Shown here piece by piece: positions 18,611 through 27,922 of a stretch of 64,000 bases of DNA (positions are counted from its first letter, which is position 1; every line of letters begins with the position of its first letter). The stretch is taken from NCBI GenBank assembly GCA_028875225.1, contig JAPPFB010000028.1, positions 1 to 64,000 of the forward strand, in the 5' to 3' direction. The DNA is from Chloroflexota bacterium (GTDB lineage Bacteria > Chloroflexota > Dehalococcoidia > Bin125). The position numbers were made by a program, and so were the translations under genes. Below the pieces are notes generated by a model that had not been told where the DNA came from, did not search any database, and worked only from the letters and a program-made list of their open reading frames with translations.

Positions 18611-18928
18611 ATGCCACTTGACGAGCGCGGGCTCTGGTCGCCGGCGGACTTCTCCCGGCTGCGCTCAGAGACCTTCTCGGCGCCGCGGCTGGGAGGCAGG
18701 CTGCGGGCCCAACGAGCGCATCTGCGAGTACCAAAGCGCGACCGTCACGGTCGCGAGTACGTCGCTCGCGATCAGGCGTTGCTGGGCCACGGCTTTCACA
18801 ACACGCGGGAAGCCGAGCGGCTCCTGCTCGACGCGGCCGACGAGCAGGGCCTGACGCACGAGGCCGTATCGATTGAGGCCGAATCCTGGCTCGAGACCGA
18901 GATCAATGCTGGTCTCGGTCCGAGTTGA
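18611..18928 (+). CDS. Hypothetical protein in phage-like block
   Basis: ORF in tight array after capsid-like gene. Confidence 0.5.
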   Translation: MPLDERGLWSPADFSRLRSETFSAPRLGGRLRAQRAHLRVPKRDRHGREYVARDQALLGHGFHNTREAERLLLDAADEQGLTHEAVSIEAESWLETEINAGLGPS

Positions 18929-18971
18929 ACCACACCACGGAACTGACCACTGAACAGAGAGGAAGCAACCA

Positions 18972-19319
18972 ATGGCAAGCAAGACCACAACGGAAGAGGG
19001 CGACGTTCGTCTCTTCGTTCGCGCGGGCGAACGCGCCGTGCTCCTGAGCCACGACGAGTACCGACGGGCCCGCGCCGAGGGGCGAGGCGTCGAGGACTAC
19101 GACGTCCTGATGCGCCGTCCCGACGACGAACCCGGAGCAGGCGAACTGTCGGAAGCCGCGCGCTGGATCTCAGTGCCGGCCGCCAAGTACCTCAAGCATC
19201 GCGCGATCGGCTGGCGCGAGGCGGAGTCGGCGGATGAACTGCCGGCGGACTGGCGCGAGCTGGCCGCCGAACGGGAATCGTTCCCGGTCGAGGCACCGAG
19301 CGAGGAAGGAGCGGAGTAG
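18972..19319 (+). CDS. Hypothetical protein in phage-like block
   Basis: ORF with upstream AG-rich RBS (gagaggaagc). Confidence 0.55.
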   Translation: MASKTTTEEGDVRLFVRAGERAVLLSHDEYRRARAEGRGVEDYDVLMRRPDDEPGAGELSEAARWISVPAAKYLKHRAIGWREAESADELPADWRELAAERESFPVEAPSEEGAE

Positions 19320-19321
19320 CG

Positions 19322-19564
19322 ATGTCTGATCCACAGTTCTCCAGGCCGAAGGCTCGGCCGCCCGATCCTGATGGGTCGGGCGGCTGCCCGACCGAACCGC
19401 ACGAGCAGGCAACCGATGCGCTGTGGCAGTACCTCAGGCGGATCGAGAGCGGTCTCGACCACATCGATTCGCGGATCGACCGGCTGTACATCGCCCTGGG
19501 CGGCGGGACCGTGCTGTTGGCCGCTATTGGCCTTGGCTCGGCGTTCATTGTCCGCGGCGGATGA
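19322..19564 (+). CDS. Small membrane protein, phage-like block
   Basis: C-terminal TM LYIALGGGTVLLAAIGLGSAFIV. Confidence 0.5.
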   Translation: MSDPQFSRPKARPPDPDGSGGCPTEPHEQATDALWQYLRRIESGLDHIDSRIDRLYIALGGGTVLLAAIGLGSAFIVRGG

Positions 19565-19630
19565 GGCGAACGGGTCCCCGCTCGGAGGCGGGGACGGGAA
19601 ACGCTAACAGCATCAGAAACGGAACGGAAC

Positions 19631-19879
19631 ATGAGTGAACAACACCATCCATCGGAACCGCCTGAGGGCGTTCGCGATGGTCAACACGAACCGCTGTGGC
19701 TGCCGCGAGGCAGCGTGCGGGCGTTGATTGCGCTGGGAGTGATCAGTGTCTGGGCGGTGCTGGAGACGGGCCTGGTCGGCGGCGGGGCGTCCGACGCCGT
19801 GCGATCGATCGCCATCGCGATCGCCGCCGGCTACGGACTCCTGCGCGCCCGCGACGGGAAGACTGGAGGTTCGGAATGA
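19631..19879 (+). CDS. Small membrane protein, possible holin-like
   Basis: Two hydrophobic segments; directly upstream of and overlapping amidase start. Confidence 0.5.
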   Translation: MSEQHHPSEPPEGVRDGQHEPLWLPRGSVRALIALGVISVWAVLETGLVGGGASDAVRSIAIAIAAGYGLLRARDGKTGGSE

Positions 19880-20571
19880 CCACGGACGTTGTTTCGCCGG
19901 CGCCGGATCTGAGCGGGCTCGTCGGTCTGCCCGAGGGCGCGCGCACGATCTGGCGTCCGGCGCATCCCAGCAACTACTACACCGCCGCGTCGCGGCCCTA
20001 CTCGGGGGCGACGCGGCGGTTCCTGGCGATCTGCTACCACACGCCCGAGGAGCCGTGGGACGACCACGAGGTCACTCCGGCCTGGTTTGAGGATCCGCGC
20101 GCCAATGCCAGCACCAACTACTACACCGACTCCGACGGCGATCTGTACCAGATGGTGCGAGACGGGGATTTCGCCTGGGCCCAGGGCGTGCGGCGGAAGG
20201 ACCTGGTCCTGCCGCGGCCGTCGTGGTGGCGAGACGAGTACATCAGCTACAACGCCTGCATGCTCTCGATTGAGATCGAGGGCTACGCCCGCGAGATCGG
20301 CGAGACGTTCCAGCCCGGCAGCCGCCAGTTCGAGACGGTCGCGGCCTGGTCGGCCTACGTGTGCCGCAAGTACGCCATTCCGATTGACCGGACGCATCAC
20401 GTCGGTCACAGCGAGCTGACGCGTCAGAAGTCGGATCCGGGGCGGGACTTTCCCTGGGCGGCACTGCTGGAACGGGTTGCCTGGCTGTCGGGCTATGGAG
20501 ACGGTCGGTTGCTGGCGATTGAACAGCGGCTGTCGGCGCTGGAGCGTCATACGCACGGTCCGCCGCTGTAG
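19876..20571 (+). CDS. N-acetylmuramoyl-L-alanine amidase/PGRP-like endolysin
   Basis: FLAICYHTPEE...NASTNYYTDSDGDLYQMVRDGDFAWAQG...YNACMLSIEIEGYA...THHVGHSELTRQKSDPGRDFPW. Confidence 0.85.
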   Translation: MTTDVVSPAPDLSGLVGLPEGARTIWRPAHPSNYYTAASRPYSGATRRFLAICYHTPEEPWDDHEVTPAWFEDPRANASTNYYTDSDGDLYQMVRDGDFAWAQGVRRKDLVLPRPSWWRDEYISYNACMLSIEIEGYAREIGETFQPGSRQFETVAAWSAYVCRKYAIPIDRTHHVGHSELTRQKSDPGRDFPWAALLERVAWLSGYGDGRLLAIEQRLSALERHTHGPPL

Positions 20572-21380
20572 GCCAACATCCCATTCCGATGCCCCGCGCT
20601 CGACGCGAGGCCCAGGGCAGCCAACTTCGCCCGGGAGGACAAGCGATAGTCGTCTCGGACGCAGTGGGCGGATCCCTCGCGCAACGCTTCAGCACAGGAT
20701 CAGAGCGGTGCTGCGCGCGGAGATCACGGTCTGGGTCCCGCATCAAGTGCGGGGCATCGGGTGCGGCTTGCGGGACATCGGGGGTGAGGTGCAGGGCAGA
20801 GGTGAAGTGTGGCGACGGCATCGGCGGCGACTGCGCAGTGGTTGTCGGCGCTGGAGCGTCATACGCACGGTCCGCCGCTGTAGGCCAACATCCCATTCCG
20901 ATGCCCCGCGCTCGACGCGGGGCCCAGGGCAGCCAACTTCGCTCGGGAGGCCAAGCAATAGTCGTCTCGGACGCAGTCGGCGGATCCCCCTTGCAGCGCT
21001 TCAGCACAGGATCAGAGCGGTGCCGCGCGCGCAAATCACGGTCTGGGTCCCGCATCAAGTGCGGGACATCGGGGGTGAGGTGCGGGGCAGAGGCGAAGTG
21101 TGGCGGCGGCATCGGTGGCGACTGCGCAGCGGTGGTCGGCGCTGATGCGTCATACGCACGGTCCGCCGGTATAGGCAAACATCCCATTCCGATGCCCCGC
21201 GCTTGAAGCGGGGCCCAGGGCAGCCAACTTCGCCCGGGAGGCCAAGCGATAGTCGTCTCGCACGCAGTGGGTGGATCCCCCTTGCGACGCTTCAGCACAG
21301 GATCAGAGCGGTGCTGCGCGCGGAGTTCACGGTCTGGGTCCCGCATCAAGTGCGGGACATCGGGGGGTGGCGTGCGGGGC
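20541..21380. repeat. Three degenerate tandem repeats (periods about 312 and 291 bp) starting in the 3' end of the amidase gene
   Basis: GGAGCGTCATACGCACGGTCCGCCG recurs at 20541, 20853, ~21144; GTCTGGGTCCCGCATCAAGTGCGGG recurs in each unit. Confidence 0.92.
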
Positions 21381-21424
21381 ATCAAAAGGGGGACGTGCGG
21401 GGTAACGGAGGAGTGTTGAGCGGG

Positions 21425-22804
21425 TCAGTTGCGGAGCTTTTGGCCGGACATCAGGGCCACGGGGCGGAGCATTGGCGGCGGCGGCATAGCTGGTGCGGGG
21501 GCGTCTCCGTTGGCCGCGAGCTGGGCTCCTCGGATGTCGGTGTCGGGGGTGAGGCGAATCTGGGGGAGTGTTGCTTCGTGCTTGCGGATCGCGAGCCAAC
21601 CGAGGATGCCGAGCCCGACGAAGACGAAGGTGAGCAGGGCGACGCCGGCGAGGATCTCGCGTTCGCCCAACAGATCAGCGACGACCCCGGCCGGTCCGCC
21701 GCTGACCGAGGAGATACCCCAGGACATCATCGTGAAGGCGGTGACGCGGCCCAGGTAGTTGGACTCGGTGTTCATCACGATCTTGGCCTGGAGCAGGAGG
21801 GTGGGTCCCTGCAGTCCGGGGCCGAGCAGCATCATCGAGGCGACGGCGACGCCGTAGGTCTGGGCCTGCGACATGACCAGGTAGCCGAGGCCCATGACCC
21901 CCATGAGGATGAAAATCAGCGGCCAGGACCACCGTGAGGTCGCGAGTCCGGCGACGCCGATCGCGAGGACGGCGCTCGCGACGCCGTTGACCGTCATCAT
22001 CAGGCCCATGTCGGTCGATTCGCGATCGAGGTGCTGTTCCAGCAGCGCGGGCGTGAGCACGCGGAACATGAACCCGATCACGACGGTCGCCATGAACAGC
22101 AACAGCATGAGTCGCAGCTGCGGGCGCTGAGTGACGTAGCGCACGCCGTCGAGCAGGTCGGAAAGCGGGCTGCGTCGCTCGCTTTGCTGGGGTTTTCCCT
22201 TGTTCGGCATGACGGCCATCGAGAGCACGCCGATCGAGACGAGCACGCCCATGACGACGTAGGTGCCGCCACCTCCGGCGGCGGACTCGAGCAGCAGCGC
22301 CGCGATCATCGGGGCGACGGGCATGCCCCAGCTGTGCGCGAGCTGGTTGAGCGCGACGGCGTTGCCGATCAGGCGCGGTCCGACGATGTCGGCGGTGAAG
22401 GCGTTGCGGGCCGGACCCATGAAGACGAACGTCGCACCCAGGATCAGGGTGAGGATGAACATCAGGGGCAGGTTGACGAGGTCGAGCAGCAGCAGGACGC
22501 CGGTCAGCGCGAGCATGACGGCGCCGGAGCCCTGGCCCCAGACGATCAGATGTTTGCGGTTGACCCGGTCGGCGATCACGCCGCCCCAGGGGGAGCCGAT
22601 CAGCATCGAGATGCCGGTGCCCATGGCGACTAGTCCGACGGCCGAGTTGCTGCCGCCGAGGTCGTAGGACACGACGGACTGGGCGACGAACATCATCATG
22701 TAGGCGAGCGTCGCGAAGAGCGTGCCGGCGAACAGGATGCGGAACTGGGGATGCTCGAGGGCGAGGAAGGTGTTGGCCCGCCAGCCCTGAATGCTTCGCC
22801 TCAT
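21425..22804 (-). CDS. MFS transporter
   Basis: Paralog of 7045-8448 with identical tail MPPPPMLRPVALMSGQK. Confidence 0.88.
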   Translation of the reverse strand: MRRSIQGWRANTFLALEHPQFRILFAGTLFATLAYMMMFVAQSVVSYDLGGSNSAVGLVAMGTGISMLIGSPWGGVIADRVNRKHLIVWGQGSGAVMLALTGVLLLLDLVNLPLMFILTLILGATFVFMGPARNAFTADIVGPRLIGNAVALNQLAHSWGMPVAPMIAALLLESAAGGGGTYVVMGVLVSIGVLSMAVMPNKGKPQQSERRSPLSDLLDGVRYVTQRPQLRLMLLLFMATVVIGFMFRVLTPALLEQHLDRESTDMGLMMTVNGVASAVLAIGVAGLATSRWSWPLIFILMGVMGLGYLVMSQAQTYGVAVASMMLLGPGLQGPTLLLQAKIVMNTESNYLGRVTAFTMMSWGISSVSGGPAGVVADLLGEREILAGVALLTFVFVGLGILGWLAIRKHEATLPQIRLTPDTDIRGAQLAANGDAPAPAMPPPPMLRPVALMSGQKLRN

Positions 22805-22924
22805 GCGAAGAGTTTACGACTGGCGCGGACCAAGCGAGTTGCCAGCCGCGGACTGACTGCCGGCGTGCTGACCCTGTGCCGCGGCGTGATTCGGATCGAT
22901 AATGCTGAGGAATGGAGCGCAATC

Positions 22925-24592
22925 ATGACTACACCAGATTTTTCGTCCGTTTCGGCAATCTCCGATTGGTACGTCGACGCACTGGCTGCGGCTAGTCCGA
23001 ACATGGCGACGGCGCTGGGAATCCCGGGCCGGGAGACGGAGCTGACCGACTACTCGCCGGACGGCCATGAAGAGCGGTCGGCGATTCGGCGGCAGGCGGA
23101 GGCGGCGCTGGGGTTGATCAACGTGGAGACGGAGCGAGACCGGGTGGCTCGCGACGTGATGCTGGAACGGTTCGCCTACGAGGCAGAGCTGGAGGCGCAA
23201 CAGGAGCATCTGCGCTCGCTTAACATCCTGGCCTCGCCGCTGCAGAACACGCGGCAGGTCTTCGACCTGATGCCCCGTGAGACGGAGGAGGACCAGGCGA
23301 ACATCATCGAGCGGATGGGAGCAGTGCCGGAGGCGCTGGAGCGGTATCGCTCGTCGCTGGCGTCGGGCATGGATGAAGGGATCGTGGTGGCGCGGCGCCA
23401 GGTTCGAGGCGCGGTGGAGCAATGCCGGGTGTGGTCGGGCGCCGGCGAAGGGGCATCGTTCTTTCGCGGACTGTGCGACTCGCTGGGAATCGAAGGCGGC
23501 GAACACGTCGTGGCGGCGGAGCAAGGCTATGCGGCGATGGGCGACTGGCTGGAGCGGGAATATCTGCCCAACGCGAATCCTCGGGATCCGGTGGGCCGGG
23601 AGCGTTACCAGGCGGCGTCGCGGGGATTCAACGGGATCGAGCTGGACCTGGACGAGACGTATCAGTGGGGCTGGGAGGAGGTCTGGCGGATCCAGTCGGA
23701 GATGGCGACGACGGCGGAGCGGATCTCGCCCGGCGCGTCCACGGCGGAGGCGATCGCGATCCTGGAGTCTGACGACTCGCGGGCGATAGATGGCGAGGAC
23801 GCCTTCCGCAACTGGATGCAGCAGACGCAGGACGAGACGATGCAGGCGCTGCTGGGCACGCACTTCGACATCGCCGAGCCGGTGCAGCGGATCGAGGCGA
23901 TGATTGCGCCTCCGGGCGGGGCGCTGGCGATGTACTACACGGGACCGTCGGAGGACTTCTCGCGTCCGGGCCGGACCTGGTATCCGACTGGCGGCGAGAC
24001 GCGGTTCCCGCTGTGGCGTGAATTGTCTGTCTGCTATCACGAGGGCGTGCCGGGGCATCACCTGCAGATTGGCACGACTCGGTATCTCGGGGAGGAGCTG
24101 ACTCGATATCAACGGCTGCTGGCGGGGACGTCAGGTTATGTCGAGGGTTGGGCGTTGTACGCGGAACGTTTGATGGCCGAACTGGGCTATCTCGAAGATC
24201 CGGCCTACTACATGGGTCTGCTGAGCAGTCAGGCCCTTCGGGCAGTACGGGTGGTGATTGACATCGGGATGCATCTGGAGTTGCCGATTCCGGAGCGGGA
24301 GGGGTACCACGGCGGCGAGACCTGGACGCCGGAGCTAGCGCTGCCGTTCCTGATCGAGCGGTCGTTTTTCCCCGAGCAGATGCTGGCCAGCGAGGTTGAT
24401 CGGTATCTCGGTTGGCCGGGCCAGGCGATCAGCTACAAGGTCGGCGAGCGGGAGTGGCTGGCTGCACGAGAGGCGGCGCGGCAGTCACTGGGCGACGCTT
24501 TCGATCTGAAGAGCTTCCACAAGGCGGCGCTGGATCTGGGTCCGATGGGTCTGCAGCAGCTGCGCGATGAGATGTCGCGATTGCGGGGATGA
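22925..24592 (+). CDS. DUF885 family putative metallopeptidase
   Basis: SVCYHEGVPGHHLQIG zinc motif (HExxxxH-type); overall DUF885-like. Confidence 0.8.
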   Translation: MTTPDFSSVSAISDWYVDALAAASPNMATALGIPGRETELTDYSPDGHEERSAIRRQAEAALGLINVETERDRVARDVMLERFAYEAELEAQQEHLRSLNILASPLQNTRQVFDLMPRETEEDQANIIERMGAVPEALERYRSSLASGMDEGIVVARRQVRGAVEQCRVWSGAGEGASFFRGLCDSLGIEGGEHVVAAEQGYAAMGDWLEREYLPNANPRDPVGRERYQAASRGFNGIELDLDETYQWGWEEVWRIQSEMATTAERISPGASTAEAIAILESDDSRAIDGEDAFRNWMQQTQDETMQALLGTHFDIAEPVQRIEAMIAPPGGALAMYYTGPSEDFSRPGRTWYPTGGETRFPLWRELSVCYHEGVPGHHLQIGTTRYLGEELTRYQRLLAGTSGYVEGWALYAERLMAELGYLEDPAYYMGLLSSQALRAVRVVIDIGMHLELPIPEREGYHGGETWTPELALPFLIERSFFPEQMLASEVDRYLGWPGQAISYKVGEREWLAAREAARQSLGDAFDLKSFHKAALDLGPMGLQQLRDEMSRLRG

Positions 24593-24603
24593 GGCTCCGT
24601 GCG

Positions 24604-25236
24604 TTACCAGCTGGACGGCTTGACAATCACACCTTGTTCGTCGGACAGCGCGTCGGCGAAGTGGCTGGCGCTCAGCGGACCTCGCCTCAAGCGGCGATAC
24701 CAGGACGCGGCTTGAGATAGCTCAAAGCTACGACGGCGGCTGGGATCAAAGACGCCAACAGTTCTCAGGAGTCGATCACGCGCGAACGTGATTGGGAGCT
24801 GCAGGTCGGAGTCGTTGGAGATGACGACAGCGAGTTCGTAATCCTGCTCGAATCCATCGAGCAAGAGGTACGAGGCGAGATTGACGTCGGACCCCTTCTC
24901 CTCGGTATCCAGTATCTCAACGATGGCAGATCCGGTTGGCGGCGGCGCGGCCAGCGGACGGCGCTTGCGCTTGGCGAGGAAATGCCCGTAGTGGATCGTC
25001 AGATCGGGTACGGTCATCAGGGCACGGAGGTACGCCTGTTGGCGCTGCGCCTGGGTCGGATCACCGGGCCGACTGCTCACGCGAGCAGTGAAGTAGCGAA
25101 TCCGATTGATTTCGTGGCCGGGCAGCAGGAGATGAGCCAGTCGGCCAAGGTCCAGCCAACGATCGGGCGTGTCCCGCAACGCGCGGTAGTAGAGATTGAA
25201 GCCGTCAATGTAGATGTTGGCGCGGATGAGTATCAC
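24604..25236 (-). CDS. NYN-domain (LabA/PIN-like) putative RNase
   Basis: IRANIYIDGFNLYYRALR ... EEKGSDVNLASYLLLDGFEQDYELAVVISNDSDLQLPI. Confidence 0.85.
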   Translation of the reverse strand: MILIRANIYIDGFNLYYRALRDTPDRWLDLGRLAHLLLPGHEINRIRYFTARVSSRPGDPTQAQRQQAYLRALMTVPDLTIHYGHFLAKRKRRPLAAPPPTGSAIVEILDTEEKGSDVNLASYLLLDGFEQDYELAVVISNDSDLQLPITFARDRLLRTVGVFDPSRRRSFELSQAASWYRRLRRGPLSASHFADALSDEQGVIVKPSSW

Positions 25237-25249
25237 CCAGGAAAAGGCT

Positions 25250-25271
25250 GAGGCTGCCTTTCGGCAGCCTC
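25250..25271 (-). terminator. Perfect 9-bp hairpin with tetraloop in divergent NYN/DsbA intergenic region
   Basis: GAGGCTGCC TTTC GGCAGCCTC; on the minus strand followed by AGCCTTTTCC. Confidence 0.5.
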
Positions 25272-25368
25272 GCGCCCTGGCGCCGAAGCGCACAGGGGGT
25301 GTATCAGGCACGATAGTTACGTAGCGGCCGCTCGTCAATCGATTCCGCTCCCTCGATAGGCTGACGTC

Positions 25369-26163
25369 ATGAGGTGGTTCTCTGTCGCATTGGTGGCGGT
25401 CGGGCTGGTAGTGATCGCCTGCGGAACGGGCGACGAGGCCCAGCCCGCGGGTACGGCGACGTCGGAGCGGGTTGAGCGGCAGGCGACGGTCACTCAGCAA
25501 CAGCAAGGACAGCCGGCGCCGGCGCCTGAGACTGAGGAACCGGAGCAGGCAGAGGAACCGCAGCAACAGATTTCGACTCCCGAGGAGGAGCCCCAGGAAC
25601 AGCAGGTTGTCGAACTGCCCGCCGATGTCGTCGGCGAGCACAAGGGTGTGCGTTCAGAGCGGCATGTGCTGGGCGAACCGGATGCTCCCGTGGAGATTCG
25701 CTACTACGGCGACTTCACTTGAGGCGGCTGCCAGTGGTTTGCGGCTCAGGTTGAGCCGCTGATTCTCAAGGAACTCGTTGAGCCGGGGATCGCCCGCTAC
25801 GTCTTCCGACACTTTCCGATTCGAGGTCAGGAATCGCTCTACGCGGCGGTCGTGGTCGAGTGCGCAGCCAACCAGGGTGGATTCTGGCCCTTGCACGACC
25901 GCTTCATGGCCGGCGACGAGACGCTCTTCACTGAAGCCGGTCTTCGTCGACAGGCCACGTTCGAGGGTCTGGAGTTCGGTGAGCTCTGGCAATGCATAAC
26001 CGAGGGTGACACCTTGCCGTTGGTCAGCGCATCCTACGACGAAGGCGTCGCGCGCCAGGTTCCCGGCACCCCGACCGTGTTCGTCGACGATCGGAGAGTC
26101 GATCCGACCTTTGAAGCCATCGACCAGGCGGTCAGGGAGGCGGCAGGAGAGGCCTCACGCTGA
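25369..26163 (+). CDS. Selenocysteine-containing DsbA-like lipoprotein, copy 1 (TGA 25720-25722 read as Sec; U-G-G-C)
   Basis: ORFs 25369-25722 and 25852-26163 share a frame; YYGDFT-U-GGCQWFAAQVEPLILKELVEPGIARYVFRHFPIRGQ...ECAANQGGFWPLHDRF...VPGTPTVFVDDR; lipobox VIAC. Confidence 0.93.
25741..25759 (+). promoter_or_regulatory. Putative bacterial SECIS hairpin, copy 1
   Basis: GCGGCTCA-GGT-TGAGCCGC, perfect 8-bp stem; loop 29 nt from the T of TGA. Confidence 0.9.
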
Positions 26164-26210
26164 CCAGGTTGCACACGCCGGGCGAAACCCGTGTCGGATA
26201 CAGTCAAGCC

Positions 26211-26966
26211 ATGAGACTGACGCTGATCCTGGCAACCCTGCTCGGTGGAATCGGATTGCTGGTTTCAGCGTGTGGATCGGGGGGCGAAGAGGCGGACGGG
26301 GACGTCTCGACCGGCACGGTACGCACTGAACGCGCCGATCGCGAGGCGTCGATCATGCAGCAGGAACAGGGAGCCGAACAACCGGGAGACACAGGCGTCG
26401 AGGGCGGTGTCATTGATTTCGGCCACCGCGAGGGGCTGCCGTTCACACGCAACGTTGTCGGCGATCCCGAGGCGCCAGTCCTGATTATCGAGTATTCCGA
26501 CTTTCAGTGACCCAGCTGCCGCCGGTTCGCGGCTCAGGCTGAGCCGCTGATCATGGAGGAACTCATTCACAGCGGAATCGCCCGCTACGAGTACCGGCAT
26601 TTCATCATCTTCGGATCGGCCTCGCAGTTTGCGGCCATGGCGACCGAATGCGCCGGCGATCAGGGCGCCTGGTGGGAATTTCACGACGCGTATCTGATTG
26701 ATGCTCGGGCCCGCAGCTTCACCCGCGCCGGCGCCCTTGAGCTGGCCCGCGACGAGGGACTCGACGTCGCCCAGTTCACGCAATGCATCGACAACGAAGA
26801 GCATCGCGACCGGATCCTGCAAATGCAACAGCAGGCGATCGCTGACGGAGCCAGGGGCACGCCGACATTTCTGATTAACGGCCGGATGGCCGCGCGGTCG
26901 CTGGACGGAATCATCGAGCAAGTCCACGACGCGGCCGAGGCGGTCGAGAACCAGGAGGGCGGCTGA
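26211..26966 (+). CDS. Selenocysteine-containing DsbA-like lipoprotein, copy 2 (TGA 26508-26510; U-P-S-C)
   Basis: EYSDFQ-U-PSCRRFAAQAEPLIMEELIHSGIARYEYRHFIIFG...ECAGDQGAWWEFHDAY...GTPTFLINGR; lipobox VSAC. Confidence 0.93.
26529..26547 (+). promoter_or_regulatory. Putative bacterial SECIS hairpin, copy 2
   Basis: GCGGCTCA-GGC-TGAGCCGC, perfect stem. Confidence 0.9.
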
Positions 26967-27922
26967 TGATACGGCGCATCATCGTTGTCGTAGCTGCTTC
27001 TGCGCTGATCCTCGCCGCCTGCTCGTCGAATTCCGATGTGCAGCAGACCGCGCAAGTGGCGGCGGAAGTAGCGACTCAGGGCAACGAACAGCAGCAGGAA
27101 CAGGCGGCGACGTCGTACCAGGCCGGCGAGAGCGAGTCGACTGAGAAGGTCGCCGACGCCGAGCAAGCGGCTCGGGATGATAGTCAGGATCGCGAGACGG
27201 CGGAACGGCCTTCGAACGCGGCGGACCAGGCGGATCGTCCGGATTCTGCTGAGCAGACACAGTCGACGACCGGCGAGCAGCAGGCGACTGAACAAGCGGT
27301 CGATACCGAAATCGATGAAGACCCCGGCCAACAGGCTGAGTTCGAACAGGAAGCGATGGTCGGTCAGATCATCGAGTCGGGCCACCGCGCCGGGCTGTTC
27401 GCCAATCGCAACATGGTCGGCGATCCTGACGCGCCGATCGTGATCACCGAGTATTCCGACTTCCTTTGAGGCAACTGTCGCAGATTCGCGGCTCAGGTTG
27501 AGCCGCGCGTGATTGACGAACTGGTCCGCACCGGTCTGGCGCGGTTCGAGTACCAGCACATTCTCAATCACGGTCCGCCATCGGTTGCCGCAGCGCTGGC
27601 CACCGAGTGCGGCGGCGATCAGGGCCGCTGGTGGGACTTCCACGACCACTACATGACGACAAACGACTTTAGCCGCGACGGTGCGATCGCCCTGGCCGCG
27701 TCGCTCTCGCTCGACGCCGAGGAATTCGCTCAGTGCCTCGACAACGAGGTTCACCTTGATCTAGTCGAAGGACAGCATCGAACGGCCGCTCAGGCGGGGA
27801 TCAACCGGACACCGACCATCCGGATCAACGGCGAAGGCGGGGCGGTCAGCGACGCGCTGATCGAGCAGGTGCTTGAAATCGCGGCACAATTGGAGTCGCA
27901 AGCGGGCGAAGGTGAATCATGA
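26966..27922 (+). CDS. Selenocysteine-containing DsbA-like lipoprotein, copy 3 (TGA 27467-27469; U-G-N-C)
   Basis: EYSDFL-U-GNCRRFAAQVEPRVIDELVRTGLARFEYQHILNHG...ECGGDQGRWWDFHDHY...RTPTIRINGE; lipobox LAAC; Q/E-rich linker. Confidence 0.93.
27487..27507 (+). promoter_or_regulatory. Putative bacterial SECIS hairpin, copy 3
   Basis: CGCGGCTCA-GGT-TGAGCCGCG, perfect 9-bp stem. Confidence 0.9.

Noticed and set aside
20541-21380. CRISPR or rRNA repeat
   Set aside because: ~300-bp contiguous degenerate units without spacers; no rRNA-like sequence.
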